Part shown: positions 34,880 through 43,318 of the stretch, piece by piece
How positions within the stretch are numbered: position 1 is the first letter of the stretch
Layout of the letters: every line of letters starts with the position of its first letter
From: JAIOZK01 sp964468645
GTDB taxonomy: Bacteria > Bacteroidota > Bacteroidia > Bacteroidales > JAIOZK01
Length of the DNA: 64,000 nucleotides
NCBI GenBank assembly: GCA_964468645.1
Contig: CAYXUU010000014.1
Coordinates: 1-64,000 of the forward strand
Direction of reading: 5' to 3'
Translations under genes and position numbers: made by a program
The notes under the pieces: generated by a model
Database searches by the model: none
What the model was told of the DNA's origin: nothing
Seen by the model: only the letters and a program-made list of their open reading frames with translations

Positions 34880-35095
34880 TAAAATTAATCTTTTCCGCGT
34901 AGCGGATATATTGCTGTAGCACAGAAATTGGCGAATTGAATTTATTCCTTGTAGGGGATAATTCTTGCTTTAGCAGCGATCCGTCCCCCTCTCATTATGA
35001 TAGGTAACTGCTTAGCGCATTTAAAGCGCTTAACGGTTCAGCAGCAGCGAATCGCCACTCTCCTTTTGGGGAGGGGGATCAAGGGGGAGAGGTGT
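34880..35095. repeat. REP-like palindromes between radical SAM genes
   Basis: Several palindromes fill this spacer: TCCGCGTAGCGGA (34888-34900), TTGCTGTAGCA just after it, AACTGCTTAGCGC (35006-35018) with GCGCTTAACGGTT (35025-35037), and a CTCCTTTTGGGGAG-type element followed by GGGGGATCAAGGGGGA (35059-35089). The last resembles CCCCCTTTAGGGGG at 39879. No gene was found. Confidence 0.6.
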
Positions 35096-36061
35096 TTACT
35101 CAAACGGTTGCTCTCTCATAAAATCCGGCCGGTAATTCTCATGTGATTCCATATCCTGTATCCAGCCATTGTTCATGCCAAGTTTCTTCATTTCTGCAAC
35201 CACAACATAATATTCTGACTTTCTCAGGGCTCGGCTCAGAAGTTTATGACCTGCCACGTTATAGGTTGGGAAATACTGTGACATCAATGAGATGCTGACC
35301 TCAGGGGATATCCTTTCTGCAATTTCGCGCAGGACAAGAATACTGTTTTCTGTATTACCCGGCAGCACCAGGTGACGAATGATCATTCCGGATTCAGCCT
35401 GACCTTCATTATTGATATGTAAAGTTGAGCCAACCTGCCTGTTCATCTCCTTGATTGCATTTACAGCGATCTGAGGATACTCATCCCCTTCGGAGTAGGC
35501 CTTAGCAACTTCAGGATCCATATATTTAAAATCAGGAAGATAAACATCAATCAACCCTTCTAATTTTTTCAGCTCTTCTACTTTGTCATAACCGTTTGAG
35601 TTATAAACGAAAGTGAGTTGCTTACCCAGTGATTTAAGTGCATTGATGATTACTTTAACCTGTGGAATAAAATGAGTGGGTGAAACAAATCCAACCGAAT
35701 TGATACCTGTGTTCAGAATTGTAGTAATTTGTCGAAGTACCTCTATCAGGTTCATTTTATCTACCGAGTGGTTAAGTGTATTAAAACTGATCTGATGATT
35801 CTGGCAATAGCAACATTGGAGGTTGCAGTTGGTAAAAAAGATATTACAGATACCTTTTTTTCCACTGATAGGCGGTTCTTCCCCCCTATGAATACAAATC
35901 GAAGAAACGTAAAAATCAGCAGAAGCATTGCAATAACCAAGTTTCCTCGAAAAACGGTTAGCCTTGCATTCCCGTGGACATATTTTGCATTCAACCAATT
36001 CTGTCAGCGGTTGTAATAGTTGCTCAAAATCAAGCTGGTCGATTTCAGTTTGCTGATGCAT
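35096..36061 (-). CDS. Radical SAM protein, PflX/COG1313 family
   Basis: A 321-residue protein with an N-terminal four-Cys region (CKICPRECKANRFSRKLGYC) followed by the radical SAM cluster motif CNLQCCYCQNHQ (Cx3Cx2C, near residues 80-87). This arrangement defines COG1313 PflX-type proteins, relatives of pyruvate formate-lyase activases whose target is generally unknown. Other marks are GINSVGFVSPTHFIPQ and GLIDVYLPDFKYMDP. It lies 4 kb from a true glycyl radical enzyme and activase but is on the other strand, so a partnership is only possible. Confidence 0.82.
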   Translation of the reverse strand: MHQQTEIDQLDFEQLLQPLTELVECKICPRECKANRFSRKLGYCNASADFYVSSICIHRGEEPPISGKKGICNIFFTNCNLQCCYCQNHQISFNTLNHSVDKMNLIEVLRQITTILNTGINSVGFVSPTHFIPQVKVIINALKSLGKQLTFVYNSNGYDKVEELKKLEGLIDVYLPDFKYMDPEVAKAYSEGDEYPQIAVNAIKEMNRQVGSTLHINNEGQAESGMIIRHLVLPGNTENSILVLREIAERISPEVSISLMSQYFPTYNVAGHKLLSRALRKSEYYVVVAEMKKLGMNNGWIQDMESHENYRPDFMREQPFE

Positions 36062-36089
36062 TTAATATTATGTTGGTTGAAAATAATCT

Positions 36090-36097
36090 TAATTTTG
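36090..36097 (+). promoter_or_regulatory. -7 element upstream of the GH-like/FGE fusion (TAATTTTG)
   Basis: TAATTTTG matches TAnnTTTG and lies about 20 bp before the ATG. No well-spaced -33 TTG is seen. Confidence 0.35.
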
Positions 36098-36116
36098 AGG
36101 TACACATATAATAATA

Positions 36117-38882
36117 ATGCTTAACATGAGGGTTTTAGTATATTTTCTCGCAATTTCTCAATTACTTATTTCAGCTGTTGCGTTAAGGGGTCAGCATATT
36201 GGTATCAACACAAATAAGGGTTTATCAATGAACCGGTATGTAACAACAGACCAGGATGCCCATAAGGTTAACATCCCATTATTCAGTATTGATATTAATG
36301 ATAAAACTTTCTCCTCGGCAAATGCCAGTGCATTATACACCGGGGAAGGGATTGAGTTCTCAATGGTTAATGGAATAAAAGGAATTCTTAAACAGGAAGA
36401 GGATTTTGAAAAAGCCTGGAAGGCTAAGATAAGGTTCAAGAATATTAGCCCCGATACCATTGAATTAAGCAATGTGGTTCCGTTTACGACAAACACTGAT
36501 AATATTTACATTACCGGTACCGGTCCATGGGCGCTGGCGAGGACTAAATTATTCAGGCCCGGCAGGGAAGCTGTCAGTGTTATTCTTCCTGACAATGCAT
36601 GGGAAATGGGGTATGGATCAGTAAATATAAATGATAGCCTTACCCTGTGTGGCATTGCCAGAAGAACTACCGGCGAAAATGAGAGATGGCTGCGCTATAA
36701 GACCATCCTTTATCCTCTTGGCTGGATAGAATACACCCTTTATATTGATCATTATTCAGGAACATGGCAGGAAGGATTGAAACTTATGTTTCAGGAAAGA
36801 CACCTTTATGACATGGAGTCGTTTGACAATACATTGTTTGAGCGGGAGGACCTTAGTTGGATAAAGAATGATTACCTAATCGTTTTACAATTTGCATGGG
36901 ATATGGAATTTTATAACTGGCGGAAGCAAGCATATGGTTTTACTGATTTTCTGGAAGAAGGAAAGGAATTATTGGGAGGGTATGATGTTTACGGGATCTG
37001 GCCTACCTGGCCCACCCTAGGGCTTGACCAGCGCAATCAGTGGGATATGTATGCAGATTTGCCTGGGGGACTTGTGAAACTGCATGAATTATCAAATATA
37101 GCCCGGTCAATGGGAACGAAGTTCTTTATTGCCTATAATCCCTGGGATCAATCAACCCGTAAGGAAGACCATTATAAAGGAATGGCACGCCTGATAGAAG
37201 CAACTGATGCCGATGGCGTTATTCTTGACTGCAGGGGAAGTTCAAGTTATGAGCTTCAACATGCAGCCGACAGCATAAAAGATGGAGTGGTAATGTATAG
37301 CGAAGGCATGGCGATTACAAAGGATATGCCTGGTATTATTGCAGGCAGAGTACATAATGCCTTAGAGATGCCTCCGGTTCTTAACCTGAATAAACTGATC
37401 AAGCCTGACTTTGCCATATTCAGGGTTTGCCAGCCCAACCTTGGCAGTATTCACAGGGAAGTAGCAATTTCATTCTTTAACGGGTATGGTAATGAGTTAA
37501 ACATCTTCGCCCCTCAAAGAGTCCCTAAAATGAAAAAGGATTACCCTTTCCTCGGAAAAACAACCATGATATTAAGGGAGAACAGCAAAGCGTTTAACAG
37601 TTATGACTGGACACCGCTGATACCCACACTTCATGATGAGATATGGGTGAATCAATGGAATACGGACATGAAAACGATTTATACGGTTTACAGCATGATC
37701 CCTGAAGGATTTCATGATTATCTCTTTCAGGCCCCTTTGCTGGACGACCATCATTATGTAAGCATATTTCACCATGAAGAGCTGAAACCAGATACCATCG
37801 ATAACCAGCTCCTGATCACAGTTCAAACTGATGCCTTCAACAAATCATGGCTTGATACAAAGAAAGAGGGAAACACTGATTGCATTGCCCGTTTTAAGGA
37901 CATCCTTGAAGTAGAATTACAGTACGATAGTCTGTATATTTCTTCAACTGAGGGAACAGTGATTAAGGTCTGGGCCGGGAATCCATCTTATCAGGGCAAA
38001 TTCCTGCTTTTTGATGGTGGTGAGCACAGGATAAAATTGTATGATCATTTCGGTGGCTACCGGGGTAAAATTGTTGTCCAGCTTTGTGAAGAAGATGAAA
38101 TCATGGATGAAAGAATTTTACGGCTGGATCCCGGTATGCCGGTTCTGACAAGCAAAACCATTAGAACCTCCCCGGTAAAAAGAGCACCACGTAATATGAT
38201 CTATATCCAGGGCGGGCCTTATGAACACAGTGTGAAAAGCAGGGAGGAGTTCATCCCTTATCCCGATTATAAGGAAAACACAAGCGGTAACATCAAATCA
38301 TTTTATATGGATAAATACCCGGTTACCAATAAGGATTATGCAGTCTTCATCAGGAAATCGGGTTACCTGCCCGCTGACACTACAAACTATCTCAAGCATT
38401 GGATTGGTGGATCGTATCTAAAAGGTGAAGAATACTATCCCGTTATTTATATCAGCCCTGAAGATGCACAGGCATATGCAGACTGGGCTGGTAAAAGATT
38501 ACCAACAGAGATCGAATGGCAGTATGCTGCCCGGGGCAGTGATGGCAGGAACTGGCCATGGGGAGAACTTATGGACACTGCCAAATGTAATATGGACCTC
38601 GGATATATTACGGCTGTAGATTCCTTTCCGACTGGTGCCAGCCCTTTTGGTGTGATGGATATGGTAGGTAATGTCTGGCAGATGACCAATGACATTTACC
38701 ACAACGGCAGCAATTATTTCATGATCCTCAAGGGAGGAAGTTACTACAAACCCACTTCAAGCTGGTGGTATGTGCAGGGAGGCCCCAAACCGGTGAATGA
38801 GAACCAGATGATGTTGCTGGTTAGTCCCGGGTTTAACAGGAACGGAACTGTTGGATTCAGGTGTGTGAGGGATGGGGAGTAG
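36117..38882 (+). CDS. Exported glycosidase-like protein fused to a formylglycine-enzyme-like domain
   Basis: After a signal peptide (ending about residue 23) comes a beta-sandwich region. A TIM-barrel-like domain follows, about residues 250-480 (YDVYGIWPTWPTLGLDQRNQ, GTKFFIAYNPWDQ, ATDADGVILDCRGSSS, VVMYSEGMAI), recalling glycoside hydrolases; Asp373 and Glu402 by position are candidate acids. Residues from about 695 on form an FGE/SUMF1 domain (MIYIQGGPYEHS, MDKYPVTNKDYAVFI, GKRLPTEIEWQYAARG, GMVDMVGNVWQM-like, VGFRCV). The cysteine pair of true FGEs is absent from the GGSYYKPTSSWWYVQGG stretch, so this domain is probably a binding module. I know no characterised protein with this layout. 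Confidence 0.65.
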   Translation: MLNMRVLVYFLAISQLLISAVALRGQHIGINTNKGLSMNRYVTTDQDAHKVNIPLFSIDINDKTFSSANASALYTGEGIEFSMVNGIKGILKQEEDFEKAWKAKIRFKNISPDTIELSNVVPFTTNTDNIYITGTGPWALARTKLFRPGREAVSVILPDNAWEMGYGSVNINDSLTLCGIARRTTGENERWLRYKTILYPLGWIEYTLYIDHYSGTWQEGLKLMFQERHLYDMESFDNTLFEREDLSWIKNDYLIVLQFAWDMEFYNWRKQAYGFTDFLEEGKELLGGYDVYGIWPTWPTLGLDQRNQWDMYADLPGGLVKLHELSNIARSMGTKFFIAYNPWDQSTRKEDHYKGMARLIEATDADGVILDCRGSSSYELQHAADSIKDGVVMYSEGMAITKDMPGIIAGRVHNALEMPPVLNLNKLIKPDFAIFRVCQPNLGSIHREVAISFFNGYGNELNIFAPQRVPKMKKDYPFLGKTTMILRENSKAFNSYDWTPLIPTLHDEIWVNQWNTDMKTIYTVYSMIPEGFHDYLFQAPLLDDHHYVSIFHHEELKPDTIDNQLLITVQTDAFNKSWLDTKKEGNTDCIARFKDILEVELQYDSLYISSTEGTVIKVWAGNPSYQGKFLLFDGGEHRIKLYDHFGGYRGKIVVQLCEEDEIMDERILRLDPGMPVLTSKTIRTSPVKRAPRNMIYIQGGPYEHSVKSREEFIPYPDYKENTSGNIKSFYMDKYPVTNKDYAVFIRKSGYLPADTTNYLKHWIGGSYLKGEEYYPVIYISPEDAQAYADWAGKRLPTEIEWQYAARGSDGRNWPWGELMDTAKCNMDLGYITAVDSFPTGASPFGVMDMVGNVWQMTNDIYHNGSNYFMILKGGSYYKPTSSWWYVQGGPKPVNENQMMLLVSPGFNRNGTVGFRCVRDGE

Positions 38883-38883
38883 A

Positions 38884-38970
38884 TGCCTGAAGCTGGATGC
38901 TGGATGATGGATACCGGATGCCAATTATTGGACATTGGATATTGGTCATTCATTATTGGATATTTTAAAA
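38884..38970 (+). repeat. 7-bp-period array after a stop codon (GCTGGAT units)
   Basis: GCTGGAT, GCTGGAT, GATGGAT, ACCGGAT, ATTGGAC and ATTGGAT run in 7-bp register from 2 bp after the stop. The spacer is 108 bp, so the array covers most of it. Confidence 0.65.
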
Positions 38971-38984
38971 ATTAGTTAACTTTA
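38956..38984 (+). promoter_or_regulatory. Candidate promoter of the L-domain protein
   Basis: TTG at 38956-38958 and TAACTTTA at 38977-38984 are spaced 18 bp. They match the Bacteroidota pattern except for the last base. The ATG follows 6 bp later, implying a nearly leaderless transcript. Confidence 0.35.
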
Positions 38985-38990
38985 TCCTAT

Positions 38991-39818
38991 ATGAAAAGGG
39001 CAATTCTGATTTTCGCCGTTTTACTTTTTACTTCAATGATATCAGTGTCCCAATCCTGTTTGCCGGAAGGAATCACCTTCTCAATCCAGGAGGAAATAGA
39101 TAATTTTCAGAATTATTACCCAGGATGTACAGAAATTGAAGGTGATGTATTAATCCATGATAATCCCCTGCTTGGTTTATCAGGATTAACAGGACTGGAA
39201 ACTATCGGTGGTGATTTGCAGATCAATAATAACGACACCTTGTTCAACTTGATCGGGTTTAATGGGTTATTTGCTGTAGGAGGTAGTGTTAGGATTCAAC
39301 ACAATCCCTATCTTGAAAAGCTTGCCGGGTTGGAAGCATTATGCTATACTGGAGTTTGGTTAGGCGTTTCAGGTAATAGTAAACTAAAGAGCTTATCAGT
39401 CTTAGGAGAACTAGATTCCCTTGGCGGTGGTTTAGGGATCTCTTCCAATAATTCACTTACGAGACTGTCAGGATTAGAAAATTTGGTTCTGGCAAGGGGT
39501 GGCATATACATCTGGGGAAACGAAATCCTTACAGATATCTCAGATCTTCATAATGTAATAGGCATTATTGAAGATCTGGATATTAAGGGAAACCCACAGC
39601 TTGAAGATCTGGCAGGTATTGAGGGTGTTACAAATATCGAACATAATCTTTTTATTAAATCTAATGATGCATTACTTTCCCTATCAGGGATTGCCAACAT
39701 AACAACTGTTGGTTGGGGATTACAGATAAGATTCAATAAATGCCTTAAGAATATAAGCGACCTGAATGGACTTCTTGATGTAGGTGGATCAGTTATTATA
39801 GAAGACAATGATATTTGA
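38991..39818 (+). CDS. Receptor-L-domain/LRR-like exported protein, probably truncated
   Basis: A signal peptide (AILIFAVLLFTSMISVSQ) precedes repeats of about 22-24 residues of the receptor L-domain type (LSGLTGLETIGGDLQINNND, SLTRLSGLENLVLARGG, LEDLAGIEGVTNIEHN). Similar Bacteroidota surface proteins usually end in a T9SS sorting domain. Here the frame stops in the middle of a repeat (IIEDNDI) with no sorting tail and no continuation in other frames nearby. It is therefore either a truncated gene or a short periplasmic variant. Confidence 0.6.
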   Translation: MKRAILIFAVLLFTSMISVSQSCLPEGITFSIQEEIDNFQNYYPGCTEIEGDVLIHDNPLLGLSGLTGLETIGGDLQINNNDTLFNLIGFNGLFAVGGSVRIQHNPYLEKLAGLEALCYTGVWLGVSGNSKLKSLSVLGELDSLGGGLGISSNNSLTRLSGLENLVLARGGIYIWGNEILTDISDLHNVIGIIEDLDIKGNPQLEDLAGIEGVTNIEHNLFIKSNDALLSLSGIANITTVGWGLQIRFNKCLKNISDLNGLLDVGGSVIIEDNDI

Positions 39819-39877
39819 TACAACAATTAAATAATCGAATTTATGATGTTCTGAAAACATTTTAAATGAAGCTATAG

Positions 39878-39906
39878 TCCCCCTTTAGGGGGGGATTGAG
39901 GGGGAT
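39878..39906. repeat. CCCCCTTTAGGGGG-type palindromic repeat
   Basis: CCCCC at 39879-39883, TTTA, a seven-G run, then ATTGAGGGGGA. It is a dispersed element resembling the one at 35059-35089. Confidence 0.55.
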
Positions 39907-39945
39907 AACAATCGAACAATGAAACAATGAAACTATAAATCCATC

Positions 39946-39976
39946 TTGACAACCATCTAAAAATTATGTATTTTTA
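39946..39976 (+). promoter_or_regulatory. Candidate promoter before the leader-like ORF
   Basis: TTG at 39946-39948 and TATTTTTA at 39969-39976 are spaced 20 bp and fit TTG/TAnnTTTG with one mismatch. The start site would fall just upstream of the 40001 ATG. Confidence 0.35.
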
Positions 39977-40000
39977 CACCCTGAAACCGAACCGCTAACA

Positions 40001-40087
40001 ATGAACAGCATCAGCAACAACAACATGTACATCAAAATGTACGGTCGCTTCTGCAGACACCTTTACGAGTGCTGGATCTACTACTAG
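40001..40087 (+). CDS. Leader-peptide-like ORF (28 aa)
   Basis: The frame begins MNSISNNNMYIKMYGRFC and ends with a run rich in His, Tyr, Cys and Trp (HLYECWIYY-stop). That dense use of rare or costly residues (Met, Tyr, Phe, Cys, His, Trp, Arg) is the mark of attenuator leader peptides, where stalling reports amino-acid shortage. GTACAT (40027-40032) and ATGTAC (40037-40042) form a hairpin within it. No terminator hairpin with a T-run follows, and the downstream gene is a glycyl-radical activase, not an amino-acid biosynthesis gene. It may therefore be an orphan leader. Confidence 0.4.
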   Translation: MNSISNNNMYIKMYGRFCRHLYECWIYY

Positions 40088-40125
40088 TCCACACATACCG
40101 GCAACTCATTTGCATCTCCCTCACG

Positions 40126-40168
40126 ATTCAACAACTCAACAATTCAACAACTCAATAATTTAACAATT
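40126..40168 (+). repeat. 8-bp-period C/A-rich array upstream of the activase
   Basis: CAACAACT, CAACAATT, CAACAACT, CAATAATT and TAACAATT end directly at the ATG of the activase gene. The sense strand is G-free, like an unstructured 5' leader. Confidence 0.7.
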
Positions 40169-40900
40169 ATGTTTGCCCTTATTTCAAACATTCAACATTT
40201 CAGTATCCAGGATGGGCCCGGTATTCGGACCACCTTGTTTTTCCAGGGATGCCCCTTAAAGTGCTGGTGGTGTCATAATCCGGAATGTATTGAATTTAAT
40301 ACTACATCAACAGGAGCAGCGAAATACAGCGCTGAGGAATTGATGGAAATCATAAGAAAAGATAAGATATTCTACGAGCAATCCGATGGTGGTGTAACCT
40401 TCTCCGGGGGTGAGCCTTTCAGCCAGCCGGAATTCCTGAAATTACTCATTGAAAAATGTAAATCAGAAAATATCCATACTACGATTGATACATCAGGATA
40501 TGTACCATCAGAGGTTTTAAAAGAATTCGTCAATATACCCGAGTTGTTTTTATATGATCTGAAGTTGATTGATGACCTGGAACATAAAAAGTTTACCGGT
40601 GTTTCCAATAAACAAATACTGGATAACCTGCGCCTTCTTGATTCTCAGAATCAAAAAATTCTAATACGAGTTCCTGTAATATCCGGTGTTACAGATACAG
40701 TATGGAATATTAATGAAATAATTAAATTTCTGCAAAGCCTGAATAATAAATATGATATTGAACTTCTTCCCTATCACAGAATTGCCGAAGGAAAGTATGA
40801 TAGACTAGGAATGGAATACAAACTCAAAGGAAGGATTTATAAAGGTAAAACAGAGGATATTATTGAATTATTCAGAAACAATGGTTTTAAAGTTTTATAA
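40169..40900 (+). CDS. Glycyl-radical-enzyme activating protein (short form)
   Basis: A radical SAM activase with GCPLKCWWCHNPE (Cx3Cx2C, near residue 30), SGGEPFSQPEFLKLL and DTSGYVPSEVL. It abstracts hydrogen from a conserved glycine in its partner enzyme to make the glycyl radical. At 243 residues it lacks the two-cluster ferredoxin insert found after the Cx3Cx2C motif in most non-PFL activases, so it is of the compact type. Its stop overlaps the ATG of the glycyl radical enzyme by one base (TAATG), which fixes its partner. Confidence 0.88.
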   Translation: MFALISNIQHFSIQDGPGIRTTLFFQGCPLKCWWCHNPECIEFNTTSTGAAKYSAEELMEIIRKDKIFYEQSDGGVTFSGGEPFSQPEFLKLLIEKCKSENIHTTIDTSGYVPSEVLKEFVNIPELFLYDLKLIDDLEHKKFTGVSNKQILDNLRLLDSQNQKILIRVPVISGVTDTVWNINEIIKFLQSLNNKYDIELLPYHRIAEGKYDRLGMEYKLKGRIYKGKTEDIIELFRNNGFKVL

Positions 40901-43257
40901 TGAACAAACGAATATCTGACTTAAGAAATCAAAGCCTGAATGCTGAGGCAACGATCTCTCACGAAAGGGCGCAACTGGTCACCGGGTTTTACAAAAGCAA
41001 GGATGTAAAGGGGATATCCATACCCGAACAAAGGGCCCATGCTTTAAAATATATTTTCGAACATAAGGAATTGTATGTTGGTGATGGGGAACTCATAGTA
41101 GGTGAAAGAGGCGAGAAACCAAAATCGACGTCTACCTATCCTGAAATATGTATTCACTCTTTGCATGACCTTGAAACACTGAATATGCGTAAAAAGCAAA
41201 ATTTCAGCGTTGAATACGAAACCAGGGAGATTTATGAGAATGATATCCTCCCCTACTGGCAGGGAAACAGTATGAGAGAAAAGATATTTGAACGCATGGA
41301 TAAGACCTGGCTTGATGCCTATGAGGCAGGTGTTTTTACTGAGTTCCAGGAGCAACGTGCACCCGGGCATACCGTTCTTGGAAAAGATATGTTCCGGAAG
41401 GGGTTCCTGGATCTGAAAAAGGAAGTAAATGAAGCCATCGGTTTTCTGGATTTTAAGAATGATCCCGAGGCAATTGGTAAACGGGATGAATTGAAAGCCA
41501 TGGATATTGCTGCTGATGCAATTATTCTGTATGCGGCCAGGTATGCTGATAAACTTGATGACCTGGCTTCGAACGAACAGAATCCGGATAGGAAAGCAGA
41601 ATTGCAACAGATGGTTGAAGTATGCAGGAATGTACCTGCAGGTAAACCCGGTTCATTTCATGAAGCCCTGCAACATTACTGGTTTATACATCTTGGAGTT
41701 ATTACTGAGGTTAATCCTTGGGATTCTTTCAATCCTGGCAGGCTAGACCAGCATTTACTGCCATATTACAGGAATGACCTGGAATCGGGAAAAATCACCG
41801 AGGAAAAGGCCAGGGAATTACTGCAGGCTTTCTGGATAAAATTCAATAATCACCCGGCCCCTCCCAAAATAGGCGTTACAGCAAAAGAAAGCAGCACCTA
41901 TACCGATTTTTCTTTGATCAATGTTGGTGGTGTTACGGAAGACGGCACGGATGCTGTTAATGAGTTAACCTACCTTATCCTTGATGTTATCGAAGAGATG
42001 CGTCTTTTACAACCCAGTTCCATGGTACAGATAAGTAGTAAGAATTCTGATAAATATATCAAAAGAGCCCTGAAGATCATCAAAACCGGATTCGGACAGC
42101 CTTCGGTTTTCAATACCGATGCCATTATCCAGGAACTTCTGAGACAGGGTAAAACACTTATTGATGCCAGGAATGGTGGTGCCAGCGGATGTGTTGAAAC
42201 AGGGGCATTCGGTAATGAAAGTTATATACTGACAGGGTATTTTAACATGCCCAAGGTGCTTGAGATAACTTTGTTCAACGGAACTGATCCACAAACAGGT
42301 AAGGAGATGGGATTGAAAACCGGTCTGGTGGAGGAATTTAAATCCATGGCTGACCTCTTTGCAGCATTCAAAAAACAGCTTAACTATTTCATTGATATCA
42401 AGATAAAAGGGAATAATATCATTGAGCAGTTGTGGGCAAAGAACCTGCCAGTACCTTTTTTGTCCTTACTTATTAATGATTGTATCAAGAATGGTAAGGA
42501 TTATAATACTGGCGGTGCAAGATATAATTCCAGTTATATTCAGGGTGTGGGCATGGGAAGCATCAGCGATGAACTGGCTGCCATAAAATACCATGTTTTT
42601 GATAAAAAGACTTTCGGATTTGATACCCTGATCAAAGCATTGAAAAACAATTTCGCCGATTATGAAGAACTTCGGCAATTACTCATCAAAGACACACCAA
42701 AATATGGCAACGATGATGATTATGTTGATGAATTAACCAGGAAGGTCTTTGATGCATATTTCAATGCCATTGATGGCAAGCCCAATACCAAAGGAGGCCA
42801 TTACAGGATTAACTTACTCCCAACCACAGTACATGTATATTTTGGTAGTGTGATTGGTGCCATGCCTGATGGAAGAAGATCGGGAGAACCATTATCAGAA
42901 GGCATTTCACCAGTACAGGGATCAGATATAAAAGGCCCGACAGCGGTGTTGAAATCAGCAGCCAAGATCGATCACCTGAAGACCGGAGGTACACTTTTAA
43001 ACCAGAAGTTCACGCCACAACTGTTAGATGATGAGAAAGGCATTGAATCTGTAAAGAATCTTATCAGGGCCTATTTTAAGATGAACGGGCACCATATCCA
43101 GTTTAACGTGGTAACAGCTGATACCCTGAGAAAAGCCCGGAAAGAACCTGAAAAGTACCGTGATCTTATTGTGCGTGTTGCAGGATATAGCGATTACTTT
43201 ATTGATTTAACACCTGCCTTGCAGGATGAGATAATCCGGCGCACCGAGCATGAATGA
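40900..43257 (+). CDS. hypD: Glycyl radical enzyme, probably trans-4-hydroxy-L-proline dehydratase
   Basis: A 785-residue member of the PFL-like superfamily. The thiyl cysteine is C431 in GGASGCVETGAFG with E433 as general base, and the radical glycine is G762 in VRVAGYSDYF. The GCVE motif separates dehydratases and lyases from pyruvate formate-lyase. The CVETGAFG context and the length fit HypD, which converts 4-hydroxyproline to pyrroline-5-carboxylate in anaerobes. No proC is adjacent, so the substrate is not confirmed by context; glycerol or propanediol dehydratase is the main alternative. Cytoplasmic and strictly anaerobic. Confidence 0.7.
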   Translation: MNKRISDLRNQSLNAEATISHERAQLVTGFYKSKDVKGISIPEQRAHALKYIFEHKELYVGDGELIVGERGEKPKSTSTYPEICIHSLHDLETLNMRKKQNFSVEYETREIYENDILPYWQGNSMREKIFERMDKTWLDAYEAGVFTEFQEQRAPGHTVLGKDMFRKGFLDLKKEVNEAIGFLDFKNDPEAIGKRDELKAMDIAADAIILYAARYADKLDDLASNEQNPDRKAELQQMVEVCRNVPAGKPGSFHEALQHYWFIHLGVITEVNPWDSFNPGRLDQHLLPYYRNDLESGKITEEKARELLQAFWIKFNNHPAPPKIGVTAKESSTYTDFSLINVGGVTEDGTDAVNELTYLILDVIEEMRLLQPSSMVQISSKNSDKYIKRALKIIKTGFGQPSVFNTDAIIQELLRQGKTLIDARNGGASGCVETGAFGNESYILTGYFNMPKVLEITLFNGTDPQTGKEMGLKTGLVEEFKSMADLFAAFKKQLNYFIDIKIKGNNIIEQLWAKNLPVPFLSLLINDCIKNGKDYNTGGARYNSSYIQGVGMGSISDELAAIKYHVFDKKTFGFDTLIKALKNNFADYEELRQLLIKDTPKYGNDDDYVDELTRKVFDAYFNAIDGKPNTKGGHYRINLLPTTVHVYFGSVIGAMPDGRRSGEPLSEGISPVQGSDIKGPTAVLKSAAKIDHLKTGGTLLNQKFTPQLLDDEKGIESVKNLIRAYFKMNGHHIQFNVVTADTLRKARKEPEKYRDLIVRVAGYSDYFIDLTPALQDEIIRRTEHE

Positions 43258-43264
43258 TTTATTT

Positions 43265-43318
43265 AACTGCTAAGCCCGCTAAAATCGCGACAAAGTTTTT
43301 GATACGACTTAGGCGGTT
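43265..43318. repeat. REP-like palindrome between convergent genes
   Basis: AACTGCTAAG near 43265 pairs imperfectly with CTTAGGCGGTT near 43307. It shares the AACYGC...GCGGTT core with 9211-9249 and 35006-35037. It sits after the glycyl radical enzyme, before the opposing acyl-CoA dehydrogenase. Confidence 0.5.

Larger units (their letters stand above)
39819..40168. other. 350-bp spacer: palindrome, promoter, leader ORF and array
   Basis: In order, the spacer holds a CCCCCTTTAGGGGG-type palindrome (39879-39905), ATG/CAATGAAA-type short repeats, a candidate promoter (39946-39976), a 28-codon ORF (40001-40087) and an 8-bp array (40126-40168). The 140 bp around the ORF are clearly richer in GC than the surroundings. 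Confidence 0.6.

Noticed and set aside
36117..38882. C-terminal domain as an active sulfatase-activating FGE
   Set aside because: The cysteine pair needed for catalysis is missing in the GGSYYKPTSSWWYVQGG stretch, and no sulfatase gene is nearby.
41044..41607. 187-codon minus-strand frame within the glycyl radical enzyme
   Set aside because: It is a shadow of a strongly supported gene; its translation has no domain pattern.
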